Assembly: GCA_963669155.1 (NCBI GenBank) | Contig: OZ022576.1 | Coordinates: forward strand, 7,447,038-7,511,037 | Direction: 5' to 3' | Origin: Arbacia lixula | Taxonomy: Eukaryota; Echinodermata; Echinoidea; Arbacioida; Arbaciidae | DNA length: 64,000 bases | Shown: positions 33,046 through 45,620 of the stretch, piece after piece | Layout: the number at the start of each line of letters is the position of its first letter | Numbering within the stretch: position 1 is the stretch's first letter | Translations under genes and position numbers: made by a program | Notes under the pieces: generated by a model | The model's database searches: none | What the model was told of the DNA's origin: nothing | Seen by the model: the letters and a program-made list of their open reading frames with translations, nothing else

Positions 33046-36000
33046 TTTTAAAACACATATTCTAGGAATGCAAAATATTATACATTTTAATGCAGCCTGA
33101 TACTGCTAAGCTTGGTAGGATTAAAAAAATATACTGATAGACAAGGCAACAACAAAATGAGAAGCTCTCTGAATTCATCAAATATTGATGCATTTTATTT
33201 TGCTTTGTAAGTAATGGAAGTTCAACAATATAAACTTGTATCAATCACAAAGCTTGCTGTTGTCCTGGTTCAAAACTCTGTCATAAATGTTTTCCTTAAT
33301 AGAAATTTTGAAGAAAAAAAATGTGCAATGTGGCTGGTATGAACACTGCTTCTGTCCTATTCACTTTGTAACTGATCAATGATGCACACTCCTGCCCAAA
33401 GCTATTTGTTCTAAAAGAAAATTTAAAAGGACTTTGGTGAAGTAATCCATATTCACAGATGAAGGATGTGTGTTTAACATGTTTCGTGTTGTCAATTCAC
33501 ATCGCTGGTAACATTTTTGTTCAGTAGTAGTAGTACAGGTGTATCCATGTGGTTACTTGTATGTATAACCTTGAATATGAACAAAAGGTTCAGGGGGACA
33601 TATGATATCTTAAGCTTAATATGACATTTGATTCCTTGTTTTCCCTTTTTCAAACTGAAAAAGCATTGATATTGCTCCATTCCATGCCACGGGGTAAGCC
33701 CAAGTTGGTTAAAGAAAGAATCGACTAGACAACATTCCTGCATCGATTATATACATGAGGAATATCAACTAAATGCAATATAGAGATATTCAAATAATAA
33801 CACAATTTAACTAGAACAAGGTTGTATGACTATGCCTGAACCATAGTAGGCTCCACCTGTACTTAACTAATAACTTGTCTGGGTTAAAACCCCTCTGTTT
33901 CGAAGGTTTTCTCTAATCCCTTAATAGGCGGAAATTAAAATACTGCTCTATGGCATTCATGTGTATTACTTGTGCAAAACGAGATGCCAGGACAGGTCTG
34001 AACAGTTCATGGACGTGAAATGGGCACTGGTTAGAATACTGTATGCAGTTAGAAGTTTTGTCTGTCTCAGAGTCAATGACTGACTGACAAGAATTAGCGC
34101 CTGCAAACTCCACCCCTCCCCCCAACAATCTTGTATTGCTTGTAGATATCAAGCTAAAGCTATTTTAATTAGATAATTGCACCATTAGTGCAATGTTTGT
34201 GTGGTTGTGGAGTTTAATGTCTAGTTGGACAAATCATTCTCGAATCTGTCCAACTTCTTCAAATGCTTGCTGCAGGTTAAAAAAAATGAATCAATTATAA
34301 TTATTCACATTAAATAAAAGCAGAAAATCAGAGAACGAAATTGAAAGAGTAAGGGAAAATCTAGCATATCATAAGAAATTTATTTATGTGTAAAGATCTG
34401 AATAACTATCCCTGTATCCCCGCTCTGTATAAACAATGAAGACAGTAATACTCTAGGTGTTGTCTTGTTTGCACGTGGTACACAAGAACAATCAATGTTC
34501 TAAACTCTATGTCCGTGCAAATTTGCATTGAGTTGTCCATTTAGATTAAAGTGTCCAGTTCTATTATTCAGTGGGTTTTTTGTACAATTTTTTTTGACCT
34601 GCAAAAGAGACCCCTTGTCTTTAATGCCCATCAAAGTAAATAATCAGATTGATCGAGATTGTCAAAAATGCAAAACTTAAAATATTTCAAATTTTCTGAA
34701 CCTTTTGTTGATATGTTTCTCTGATTATTCTGCTTTTGTTTAATTCAAGTGATCAGGTTGTCATTCTACATGTGTTCTTAGAATCTGCATTTCCAACGGC
34801 TGCTTCTAGAATCTGCTGTTCAATGCCCTTAGAGGGATCAAACATACACATGTCGTGAGTGATGTCATTGGTCAACTGAGGTCAGCTGAGGCATGTGTGT
34901 GTGTACTTTTGTATTTTATCAAGTACTAGGGATGGCATGCATTGAACATCATTTTATTTCAAAATCAACACCCTATGCTGAAACTTAGCAGCTAGTGCCA
35001 AATATAGCACATATATTTCTTCAAGAGTTCAAAATGAGAGAGAGCAAAATGGTACAGTGTTTGTGAACATGAACTTTCTTGCTCTTTTGACATCGCAAAT
35101 TTCATAATTATCGCAAATAAAGATGTCCATGATGTTAAGAATTGGTCCATAAACTAAACTTGTGAGTTGAGTACAGATTGATGTAACAGATACAGGCGCA
35201 ATAATTACACCATTATAAAGAGAAGGATGTTCATATTTGATTGAAATTAAATTTTCATTGGACACTGAATCAAATTGAGAACAGTATGTGAATATGATCT
35301 GCTTGTCAGACTACAGCAATTTGTGAATATTGAACAAAAAACAAGGTAAACAAGAATATTTGTTCTCTCTTTGAAATTGGGGCAAGTGGTCTAAAGGAGC
35401 TAAAATGTTAAGGGTTCTTAAATTAATTGAAGAGCAAATAAACCTTTGAGTACTTGTATGAATGATGGACAGTTTGATAGGTGTAAAGGGCTATACAACA
35501 GTCATAACAATTTGGATTTGATAGAAACTAGAAAAATCAGATCAACATATTGCCACAGAAGTGCCTACCTTTGAATTAATAGAGCAAATCTGCAGGGCTA
35601 AATAACTTCCGGGTGAAATGTAAGATTTTTTTTTATCAAACTTTTCAATTTACAATCTGTTTTTTATCCCCAAACTTTTGAAAAATTTGTTTTTCTGATT
35701 ATTCTACTTAATTTACTTACTATCAGGGATGCAATGTCCTTTAATGGTAATGAGGGCATGATAGAACCAATGCTTAGAGATTGTTGTGTTTTATCATTCA
35801 ATGTTGATCATACTTTCATAGGGTCTGATGTTTTTCTAAAATCTGAGAACAATGCAATTAATTACTATGACCTCCGGAACCACAGGTATTCATTGGTTAC
35901 GCATGCAACAATTGTTTGCTCGTCGGCTTTCTCAATACGCTTATGTTATATGGAAGTAAGTGCTATTTATCACATGGCCCAGCAATATTTGCATCACCTT

Positions 36001-37260
36001 TATGTATACAACCGTGTGGCATATGGCGCTCTGTGCCTTCGGTGAGCTAACAATAGATAATTAAGATTTTACTTGCTTGCTATGATATTTATTGCAGTTG
36101 CTTTCAATCAGATGATTGTTATGTGATATCATCGTAACTTTGCTGACAGAGTGATTGACAGGTGGTATTTAAAATGATTCCCTGGCATTGTAGAAATGAT
36201 TTTTGGATCACAAACTTGTTTTGCGTGTTCATTTTGGTTATGTCTTTGATGTAAGAGAGGTGAATCTCTTTATGGTCCTCCCCTTTAAGAGCAAAGGTAG
36301 TTGATCCGCTGTAGACCTGTCTCTCAAGTCTGATGGATAGTTGTGCAAGCACTCACTGTTATTTGCCAACGAGCAGTTGGGACATGTGAATGAGCTGTCT
36401 GCAATAAATGTTGCAACAACTGATGAATTCATGTACGTACGGGAGTATTCACACTGTCAACTGGTCTGTTTTGTCTGCACAGGATTGGTGCATTTATGAT
36501 TTTTTGCTGTTGATTTTTTTCTAAAAAAATGTACTTGCCCAATTTAATTGGTCAAACCTCATTTTAAACACAAAATGTAGATTGTGGGTTGAAGAAAAGT
36601 GACTTTTCAAAAGTGATTTTATGAGTGACCTTTAGAGTGACAACAGGCAAAATGGCTGTTTGTGCAGAATGTGTTTGTGAAAAAAGGCAGAAATATAGAT
36701 ATGATTCTAGGCTGTGGAGTGTAACCTGTTTCTATCCAATGTACACTGGCATAGTCACAAGTAGGTCTGGACACATAGACAACACATTCTTTCTCTTCCA
36801 TCATCTCTAATGGCAGATACAAATGTAGGCAGTATATAGGAAATGCAAGTCTGCATGTCCAGACGTAATAAAAGATACTAATATTGTACCTTTATATGCA
36901 TATTAATCAATTTGATGCTCATGCCACATGACATTTTGTTAGATGAAATAAATGTGATTTAATTTTAACATTGAACCAATTAGCAAACTTGATTACGGAC
37001 TTGGTAGCAATTTAAGAAATATAATATATTTAAGAAATATATACTTCGCGCAGGTCCAAGACTAGATCTCATGATGCAAAGAACATAATACACATGTATG
37101 CATGCCTTCAATGTAGAAACTCCAGAGAGCACAGTTGCTTGATAAATGTTGGCAGATATAGAGATTTTGATAATGCAGACAGGGAAAATGATTGTTGTGT
37201 CTGCGTAAAAGACTACCAGAGAACAACAAACACTCCCACGTGTGAGGAATATGTACCAGC
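33046..37260. other. AT-rich non-coding stretch
   Basis: Inverted AAAAGCAGAAAATCAGAGAA (near 34317) and its counterpart near 34710-34745 may mark a decayed TIR element. The TCTGATTATTCT segment recurs near 35695. The 103-codon frame at 35734-36045 has no splice support, family or codon bias. Nothing else was seen. Confidence 0.35.
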
Positions 37261-39533
37261 CCACACACACACACACAAAAAAAAAGCACACAACTTGTTT
37301 GCCAAAGAAGTTAACTCTAGGATTCACTATGACCTCCTGTAGCTATCTTTCTTTCTCCCAAAACACTCAATTAAAAAAAGGCAATTATTGAATAAATGGT
37401 AATTATCAAAACAATGAGATCGTCAGTGCAAACCCCCTTTTATATTGTGATGCTCGAATTGTCATATAGCATAGGAAGGGTATCGCTTTATTGATCTTGA
37501 GACTGTAAGTGCTGCCTAATACTTGTTCCCTTTTCAGCTTTTATCCAAACTCAAGTTTTGTTTATTATTATGAACGGCTCTTTAGACCTTGTCACACTCC
37601 AATAGGCTTAGCTGCCCAGATATTCTGTGGCTCGCCTTGGCTGTGGGACAAAAGAAATAATAGAAATAGGGCAAAGTAGTGAGGGGGAGGGGTGCTGGGT
37701 GTTTAGTGTAGTGTAGAATATGCACACACCCACATTCTGCTCAGGAAAGAGTGACAGTGAGTAAAGAGTGTAGACTGTACTAAACTGTACTAGACTATCC
37801 AGGAAGTGTTCTCAGAGGGTAGCCGTCTTTACACCTATCTCCGTTTTTGTCTCCTTCTTCTCTCTCTCTCTCTCTCTGCCCCATGTTGCATTGACTTTCT
37901 ACATTCTCCAGATCCTGTGTTGAGCTTTGGTTCTGATGTGTGAAGCGTGTGGATAAGTCAGTCAGGGACATAATAATTTGCTGAAGTGTACTGCCAGGTG
38001 AGTACAAAACAGGACAAACTAATATACATTTTGGGGGGGTATTTTCACTTTATGTCATGTTAAATGTCTTTGTAAAGCTATTAGAATCCTGGGGCCACAT
38101 TCAATCTTATTAAAGCCTAGATAGTTACTATGTTGAACTCTCTCCTTACCATGGGCATAAAGACGTGTACTAAGCCAGTGGGGTTTTCAAGGCCTAGTAC
38201 TGTATGTGTTTCTCGATGAAACTCGACAAGCGATCTGGTAGCTTTTATGTGAAAGGTACAGTACCACAATCTTGATCCACCATCGAAAGAGAGTTACCCG
38301 CTCCAGATCCAAAATGTCTGTTACATTGTAAACGGTACCCGTCACTCACAAGATTAACCAGGTGACGACAACATGGAGATGATTGAATTTGCAACTTTCA
38401 CAGCAAGTTATCAATTCCTTGCATCCTTGAAAATGATCGCTTGATTGACTACGAAGTTCAAATTTGTATGGTGACCTGTAGTAATCTGCAATGTGATACA
38501 TAGGAGCAGTCTATGCATTTTCATGTTTATCTATGAGCAGGCATATAAAGGGTACAAACTCTAATGCCAGTATTGCTTTTACTGGTATGATATGTTCATC
38601 ACGCGACCATGCATGAAGGACAAACATGTATAGACCACAATGTGTATCTACATTGTACAATGTATTTAATACTAATGACCTGCATATGTTGTATGTATAG
38701 ATGACGGAACATAAAGTTGAGCCCAACGTGTATTGCTGGAGTAATTGTGATTAATTGTTATAGCTTTTGATTAGTTCTCTACCTGTAACGTACATACATG
38801 TATATTAGGAAAGGTGCTCGGTCTAGCTTTACATTAAACCTTTTTGCTTGTTCATACTTAAATATTGATGGTATGTACCACTAAAAAAGACCATAGAGGA
38901 ATGAAAATAACAATGAAAGGAATTATTTAGATCTGATAAGTCAAACAACCAAGAACAGGAAAGGGAAAACATATTGAGGCAATATCAGTTATTGCATGTA
39001 TCTAAAGGTACTGAATTGAATAGATACATGTAGTTAATCTTGAAAACATGTTATTATCGTTATTGCTGTGAAAGGAGGGATGGTGAACTTCAATGAAGAA
39101 GAGTGTTTTTTCTGGCATCTCTTCAATTTTGTTGTTGAATTTCAATGACCTCTTTCTGTAAAGTTTGCTTCAACTAGATGTAACTCATGCGTGCACTCCA
39201 TATGCATGTGTAGGCTACATTTATTGCCATGGATCACATATTCATACTTCGAGCTTCAGTGTACCGGTACATATGGTCATGGCAGGCATATGCTAGTCTG
39301 TGGCACAGACTCTAATGTGATGTTTTCTTTTAATAACCAATTTTGTGGGTGGAAGTGGCTGTATGGTTGATACAAACATATGGGAGATATTGTAGTCTCC
39401 ATAGTTCAGACAGAGGTTGTGTCTGCAAACCAGGAATAGGCAAGGATTATCTGATCCCACCATATGCCTTTGCATTAAAATCAGACCCGACTTCTAACTG
39501 CCTAGTCTAAATTTCAGACATATTATATCAACC
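37261..39533. other. Non-coding stretch with short CA and CT runs
   Basis: A (CA)n run lies near 37262-37277 and a (CT)n run at about 37858-37877. 38215-38460 is unique, with E-box-like and CG-containing sequence (CAGGTGACGACAACATGG), and could be regulatory. No ORF is supported. Confidence 0.35.
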
Positions 39534-39704
39534 TGAATTCAAGTACATACATGTAGCAAGCTCCAAAACTGAGCATAACTAGTTGAGCGATGACTTGATT
39601 CCCAAGAATCTGCCAGCCCGGTGAAATATTTTATTGGCGATCACTCGACTAGTTGCTCGACTAGTTGTGCTCATTTTCGTAGCATGCTATCTACTTGAAT
39701 TGGG
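39534..39704. mobile_element. Small palindromic TIR element
   Basis: GAATTCAAGTACATA..GTAGCAAGCTCCAAAACTGA at the left is mirrored, with mismatches, by TCATTTTCGTAGCATGCTAT..CTACTTGAATT at the right. The internal ACTAGTTGAGC motif recurs three times in alternating orientation. It is about 170 bp overall, a non-coding foldback MITE. Confidence 0.65.
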
Positions 39705-40716
39705 GCTGATAAAATACATGTAGAACCTAGACTAATAAGATCACCGAAGTTTGCAGCATGTTGTCAAGATAACTGGTTCTAAATTATGTGAGTAGGGCAC
39801 ACATTGGTGCACATTGCGGGGACTCAGTATTTGAAACTCTCACTTGAGCAATGTTGTTTAGAACCAGCAACCTGCATTTAATAGATATGACGACACTAAT
39901 TCAGTTCTCTATAGCTGCTTTGCCTTTGGTGTTCTCTTCATGTGTTTAGGCAAAGTATGGCAGTGCATGGCAGGCTTTACTATTGTGTATTGACCCACAT
40001 CCCCCAAATCTAGAGCTAGGAAGTCACAGCCAGTGGTTAAATTCACCCCAATACTAAAAGCAGATTGTGGTGTCGTCAACAAGGTTTCTTTTTTTTTTCC
40101 CAGGAGCTGTACTTTGTACTTGTTAAGCCTCAGTTACATTGTACTTGATCAGCCTGTGTATTATGCCCTATGGCCTGTACATTCACAATAGAGATTTCAC
40201 TTGACTGTGTACATATTCTGAGTTTATTTGGTGCAAAATAAATAATCTTATGCTCACAAAAACATTGATTTTCATAATTGTAATTATCTACTCTAATTAT
40301 TATGTGGACAAACTCAATTTACCAAAGTGACTCTAGAACAAAATCAATTATGTTGATTCAGTAATAGTGTTTTTCATGTTGTTTTATTTGTTGTCCCATA
40401 AAGTAGTCCAGGTTTAGCACAAATGTTGAGGTAAAGGGGCCTATATGTTTAAAATTTAAGTAAAGAATCATGAGTATAACTTTTTTTTACAGGGGCTCTT
40501 TTGTTGACTACAGGGGCTCTTCTTTGCATTGTGGGGGATAAATTGGCCTGAGCCCTCATGTGTTTTCCTTTCACTGGTGGTGTCTGTTCAATGTTCAAAT
40601 TCTGTATATTCATACATTTATATTCTGCTCAAAAATGTCCAGAGCTACAGTCACATAGTATATGTATTTGAATATATCGTTCCCCAATACATATAGTCTG
40701 TAGATACAGACTACAA
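39705..40716. other. Non-coding; shared GGGGCTCTTCTTTGCATT segment
   Basis: An acceptor-like TTTTTTTTCCCAG lies at about 40090-40103 but opens only 14 codons. AGGGGCTCTTCTTTGCATTG near 40503 matches 18986, and 53938 is a looser match, so it is a dispersed repeat. Confidence 0.35.
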
Positions 40717-41234
40717 TAGGTGCGTCTTCATTAGCCCGATCAGACAAAATAGCGAGCTAGTTTGCTGATCCGGGGAACTAGCCTGAAGATGCAATCGCGT
40801 CTTCATTAGCTCGAAACTCGGGATATGTAAGCTCGAAACTCAGGATGCATAAATTATCCTGAGTTTCGCACATACCAGCAATGTGCGACGGGAATAGGCC
40901 ACGACCGCATGGCTTCGGTTGTGAGCTCGCATTCACGCACGTATAAATACCTATTATGTAAACAATGCCTCGTGCGCGCTGATGCATGTCGGGATCGAGA
41001 AATTTTCAAGCTAATGAAGACGCTCCGAGCTAGCTTGAGCTAGTTCGCGACCTAGCTCGAGCTAGCTCCATCTAGCCCATGGTTTCTTGGGAAATTTTCT
41101 TGACCAAATAGCGAGCTATTTTGCCTGATCTGGCTAATGAAGATGCAAATAGCTAGCTATTTCGTGATCTGGCTAGCTAACCCTCAGAACAAGCTCCCTA
41201 TTTCGCCCACATCGGGCTAATGAAGACACGCCTA
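40717..41234. mobile_element. TIR element, family E (TCTTCATTAGCCCGAT ends)
   Basis: Left TAGGTGCGTCTTCATTAGCC and right GGCTAATGAAGACACGCCTA are inverted, and the match continues about 45 bp (CCCGAT, AAATAGSGAGCT). The GCGTCTTCATTAGC motif recurs inside near 40797, and in reverse near 41012 and 41130. Several AGCTAG palindromes lie between. TA at both borders fits a TA target duplication as in Tc1/mariner-type elements, but two bases are weak evidence. No transposase. Confidence 0.78.
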
Positions 41235-41271
41235 GTATGACAGCGTCCCATACTTGAATCACACATCTGAA

Positions 41272-42087
41272 ATCTGATCACACCACATCATGACTTGCCA
41301 CTTGTGGTTGGATGGAGAATTGTACGAACATATGGGAACTAGCCTCTGTAGTTGAGACTCAGTAGGGAGTTTAGATTGCCCCGATTATGTCTGTGACTAT
41401 AACCCTGTTCATATACACCACCTATTCGCAAAATAAATGCAAAATTTGCAGCAATTTGGCTGATGCATTACCACGAATTGCGTATGTGAATGGGAGTCAC
41501 TGAAGTAATATGGTATTTGCTTCCTCCTTTTTTCTGTAGTTTTTGCAAGGAAACCTAGGAAACTGCGTCTGCAAAATAGCCTTAACTGTTGCACCTCGTA
41601 CATCACGCTCTGGTATGCCGATCGCTAATCAAACCGCTCGTATGGCTTAGCGGAACATGTCACCAGCGCATGTTTTGCTCTAGCTAGGAGTGTGGGGAGA
41701 GTCTACCATGTCCAAAATACCTAAATATTACAGCTTTTTTGGTGTATGTGAACAGTGTTTTTAGAGGGTCACTGGAAACTAGCTTACCGATGTGCATCGG
41801 TAAAACAGCGGTAATATCATAATTGTGGTACATGAACAGGGCTTGTGACTGGCAGCTGCTCATGATAATGTGATGCATATGCGATAACATCACACCCACC
41901 TGGGATGTTACAATAGGACATGAATATTCCTCAAATATGACATACAGATTCCATGTCACAATCAGTCATGGCAATCTAAAACTCTCTACCGAGTCTGAAC
42001 TACAGTCTAGGCTAGTTCCCATATATGTTAGTACATGTACATTACATGTCTCTAAGTGGCAAGTCATGCTGTAGTGTGAGCCAAAAC
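41272..42087. mobile_element. Long-TIR element interrupted by a nested element
   Basis: Arms of about 130 bp at 41272-41400 and 41955-42087 are inverted copies: CATGACTTGCCACTT, ATATGGGAACTAGCCT, AGACTCRGTAGRGAGTTTWA and GATTGCC occur in mirrored order. The centre contains a family D element (41403-41841), which evidently inserted later. No coding capacity. Confidence 0.75.
41403..41841. mobile_element. TIR element, family D, copy 2 (nested)
   Basis: The ends CCCTGTTCATATACACC and GGTACATGAACAGGG match copy 1 at 24420, as do internal blocks (GCTTCCTCCTTTTTT, GCATCACGCTCTGGYATG-type, TTACCGATGTGCATC). TGTGACT occurs just outside both ends and may be a target duplication. It lies inside the long-TIR element at 41272-42087. 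Confidence 0.78.
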
Positions 42088-42093
42088 GGTCTC

Positions 42094-42466
42094 TTAAAGG
42101 GCATATACTGTACTGGGAAGACAAAAAAGCCTTCAAAATGTAATTGTTAGCAATCTTCTTGCCAATGGTCTTAAATTCATGTATTGTCTATTTTAGAAGC
42201 TTGCTGAAAGTTATTTGCCTTCAAATGGTCTACATTTGGAGAAATGAGTGATTAAATCACAAATCCTCAAAATGTTCGGCCCGAACATTTTGAAGATTTA
42301 ATCATTAATCATTAATTACTCCATATGTGGATCATTTGAGGGCAAATAACTTTCAGCAAGCTTCTAAAATGGTCAATACATGAATTTAAGACCATTGGCA
42401 AGAAGATTGCTAAGAATTACATTTTGAAGGCTTTTTTGCCTTCCCAGTACAGTATATGCCCTTTAA
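42094..42466. mobile_element. Foldback element, family F, copy 2
   Basis: It starts TTAAAGGGCATATACTGTAC and ends CAGTATATGCCCTTTAA, with paired arms as in copy 1. The centre includes AATGTTCGGCCCGAACATTT, a tight palindrome. It begins seven bases after the neighbouring long-TIR element ends. Confidence 0.85.
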
Positions 42467-42511
42467 TTGATGGACTGACAAGGCAAACTACATGTATGCA
42501 TGTACAGTAGG

Positions 42512-42755
42512 TGATTTTACTATTGGGTCTGATCCCAGTTGGTCCACTACCATTTCGTCTACCATCACATGCTGATATTTTTGGGTTAGGGTTAGGGTAG
42601 GGGGTCTAGATTAGGGTTAACGGTTGAGGGTATGGTGTAGATTAGAGTTGTTGATAAGTTAACCCAGTATTTTAATCTAAAATGGTATTTTAAGGAGTTC
42701 CTTGTAGACAAAATGGTGAATGGACTAACTGGGATTGGACCAAATGGCGATAAAC
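42512..42755. mobile_element. TIR element with TTAGGG-like centre
   Basis: Left GATCCCAGTTGGTCCACTAC plus CATTTCGTCTACC is mirrored by GTAGACAAAATGGTGAATGG plus ACTAACTGGGATTGGACC at the right (about 45-bp arms). The centre carries GGGTTAGGGTTAGGGTAGGG. The motif pair resembles widespread short elements of marine invertebrates (recalled, not searched). Confidence 0.65.
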
Positions 42756-42827
42756 AGTACAGTACAGCTCCTACACTAATTGGTAAATAATCCCATGTAC
42801 TTGTTAACGCACTGTTGATTTTTACAG

Positions 42828-43229
42828 AGCTGTTCCCAAGCCTACCTGAATGGTGAACGAGGAAGTCTTAAGAACCATCTTGGTGCTCGTAGAAATGGCA
42901 GTATCACTCACTTATCTGCTAGCCTAGGTTCTAGTTTAGGGTCTATTTCTTTCTTCTTTGCTGTGATCAAGCCTAAAAATAGTATATGGTGGTATTCTAA
43001 AGGAGATTTAAGTCCAAATGTTGCTGAGATAGGTGGTATTCTGAAAACTGACTTCAGTCATTATCTGCATATTTGGCAACAGGCCAATGACAGTTTATGT
43101 CAGTTGAAATTGAACCTGTTTACTACAAGAACCAGTCACGCCCAGCCCTCGCGATGCCCACTCACAAACAGTCCCAGAAACCTGGTAGTAACAACCTCTT
43201 TAGATTGTTTTCAAAATACAACTTCATAA
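42828..43229 (+). CDS. Candidate exon, unknown protein
   Basis: The acceptor GTTGATTTTTACAG ends at 42827. The frame that opens there (AGC TGT TCC..., SCSQAYLNGERGSLKNHLGA) stays open for 133 codons to TAA at 43227-43229. A stop sits just upstream of the acceptor in the same frame, which fits an exon boundary. A weak donor, CTAG|GTTCTA near 42928, could shorten it to about 33 codons; the first third looks the most coding-like. No domain was recognised: there is no membrane helix of normal length, one short Phe-rich stretch and several Cys. It stands between mobile elements, so a repeat-derived frame is possible. Confidence 0.3.
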   Translation, partial: SCSQAYLNGERGSLKNHLGARRNGSITHLSASLGSSLGSISFFFAVIKPKNSIWWYSKGDLSPNVAEIGGILKTDFSHYLHIWQQANDSLCQLKLNLFTTRTSHAQPSRCPLTNSPRNLVVTTSLDCFQNTTS

Positions 43230-43609
43230 CAAATGAATGGCATTGATGTGTGTAATCAGTTGTTCAATATCTAAGCTACCGTTCAAGGCCGGTTCAAAAC
43301 ACTTTACTTTCAGAAATGAGGTATTACAAGGATTTTACCAAATATTGTTACCGCTAATCTTTGAATGAAACCTTACATACATGTACATGCTTAACAGAGA
43401 CAATTCAAATTCGACGATTTGCTGGCCTCACCACATATATGGAAAATCACAGCTTTATTGCTACATCAATATCACTAGTAGCAAACAACGCAAAACTGGT
43501 TGGCTTGTGTGAACGAGTTATTTCTTAATTTGGATATGTTATTATTATCCCTTTGTGTGCTAGACAAAATGCTGTGCCCTGTGTTGTAGGTATTGATGAT
43601 GAAATAATA

Positions 43610-44098
43610 CACAAGTGTAGCCCTTTTGCAGGTCAAAAATATAACATTTCCTAAAAACCATGGAAAATTGATAGAAAATACAGTGTAAGAACTTCCCTCC
43701 TAATAATAGAACTAGAAACTGACTTTGAGCAGAATTATATTGATTGCTAGGTTGCGAGTAGGTTTCGGGTCGGTCGTCCAAAATGAAGCCTTCTCTGTAG
43801 AGACTAGAAACCATAACAGCGCACATCGCAGCTCTCTACTTTGCAGTGATAAGTTGAGGTGAGGAACGCACTATAGGGTTGGCAATACACTGTTGTAGTT
43901 TAATGTGGTATGTGAATGTAGACTAACAGTGTATGGTAGCTATGCAATGGGACCTTTCAAACATGTTTTTTTTTTTTACTTTTCTGGAAAAGGTTTATGA
44001 AGCTGTGATTGTGAGATATCATACACATTATCTTTATTGTAAAATGCTAACTTCTGCCAAGTTTCATGGCTTTTGTAAGTGGGTTACCCTGTCTTTAA
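43610..44098 (+). mobile_element. Element family C, copy 2 (uninterrupted)
   Basis: It starts GTGTAGCCCTTTTGCAGGTC and ends GTTACCCTGTCTTTAA. The ordered blocks AACTTCCCTCCTAATAATAG, CTGACTTTGAGCAG, AACCATAACAGCGCACATC and GCCAAGTTTCATGGCTTTTG match the copies at 46562 (same orientation) and 24174 (reverse). Non-coding. Confidence 0.72.
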
Positions 44099-44229
44099 TG
44101 GTTATTATGAGTTTTTTTTTCCAACCAAAATAAAAAAGCTGGCTGCCAAAGAAAACACTACAAAGCAATTTCCTTGTGTCTAATTTGGTGTGCTGTATTT
44201 ATAATGCTTGCGTGGGAGTAATACTTGTT

Positions 44230-44815
44230 TGATTTCCTCTTCTTTCTGTGTCTGAATGACACACCTGGTATGCACTATGTGGATTGTTTTGGCTAGATGT
44301 CTGGCAATGACGTTTCCTTGTGGATATGACAGGAAAGAATAAAGATATTTCCTTGTATCAAATTTTTTACACTATATATGGGATATGCGTTTCTTCTTTT
44401 GTTGTATAAGTGATCTACATATATGCTGTATGTGGGCATTGGTTTTGGTTATGTCTGACAATGACAAATTCCCATAGCAACCAAACATGGAGTGATACCA
44501 TGCAAATTCGTAGTCAAGATTTGTTGCACATTATCTGGTATTTGTGATATGAATATATTTATGTGTGAATGACCTATGCTGCGTGATGACATTTGTTTTG
44601 GTTATGTCTGGCAGTGACAGATTCCCATGGCAACCAAACATATGGACTGAAAACATGCAATTTCCCTGTGTCTAAATTGTTTATACCCTATCTGATATAT
44701 CTGATATTTATTACCCTATTTTGGTGTGTGAATGACCTGTGCTGTATGTTGACATTTGTTTTGGTTATGTCTGGCAATGACAAATTCCCATGGTAACCAA
44801 ACATATGGACAGGAC
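44230..44815. repeat. Degenerate tandem repeat, four units of about 153-163 bp
   Basis: GTTTTGGTTATGTCTGGCAA anchors units near 44286 (weak), 44442, 44595 and 44758. It is followed by TGACAAATTCCCATRGYAACC and preceded by TGTGTGAATGACCTRTGCTG. The conserved core CCCATGGCAACC is close to an RFX half-site. The overlapping 67-codon frame is a shadow. Confidence 0.8.
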
Positions 44816-45017
44816 AGGAAATGTGTGGGGGTGGAGGGCGTGTGTGAGTAAATACAGAGGCTCCAAGTGTACCAGAAAGAAAATACTCACAGAGGAATTA
44901 CGTGGTCTGAAATTGGTTCTGATTGACAATGTCTTGTGTGAAGTGTTTTGAGTTTAAAAATAACATACTGTGGGAGGGAAGCATGTGTAAAAGAAGAAGA
45001 GAACATTGAAAAGAGTA

Positions 45018-45020
<3 letters not shown>

Positions 45021-45082
<62 letters not shown>
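45021..45082. repeat. (GA)n microsatellite
   Basis: About 30 GA units with one early interruption. Confidence 0.95.
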
Positions 45083-45085
<3 letters not shown>

Positions 45086-45189
45086 CTCACTGTTGGTCTG
45101 CACTAGTACATCTCATATGCAATAATAATAATTCAGTGATGATTCATTTCACGAGCAGCAAGTGATGCATCTATTTTTAGAAGTGTGTT

Positions 45190-45371
45190 TGGAGAAGGGG
45201 TGAGAGAGTGAGAGGTAGATGTGGAGGGGATTGGGGGGGGGGGGGGGGTGGAGGGAGGACATGAGAAGGAGAGAGGTGACCAGAGAGGAGAAGGGAGAGA
45301 CAGAGAAAGAGGTGAAGAGAGGGGAGGGAGAGAGAGAGAGACAGAGACAGAGAGAGAGAGAGAAAGAAAGT

Positions 45372-45403
<32 letters not shown>

Positions 45404-45482
45404 ACGAAAGAGAGGGTAGAGGGATAGTATGAGAGATGGGTAGGGGGAGAAAGAAGGAGGGGAGATATGGGAAGATGGTTAG

Positions 45483-45536
<54 letters not shown>

Positions 45537-45541
45537 GAGAT

Positions 45542-45574
<33 letters not shown>

Positions 45575-45620
45575 AAAAGAGAGAGAGAAAGAAAGCATCA
45601 GAGAGAGGGGCAGAGAGGTG
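45190..45620. repeat. GA-rich block with poly(G) and (GACA)n
   Basis: GAGA-rich sequence contains a G-run of about 17 at 45234-45249 and about nine GACA units at 45503-45536. All long Ser/Leu and Arg/Glu frames here are repeat artefacts. Confidence 0.93.

Noticed and set aside
39534-39704. 9-10-bp target duplication (GTAGCAAGCT / GTAGCATGCT)
   Set aside because: The match continues outward as an inverted repeat, so it is part of the TIR.
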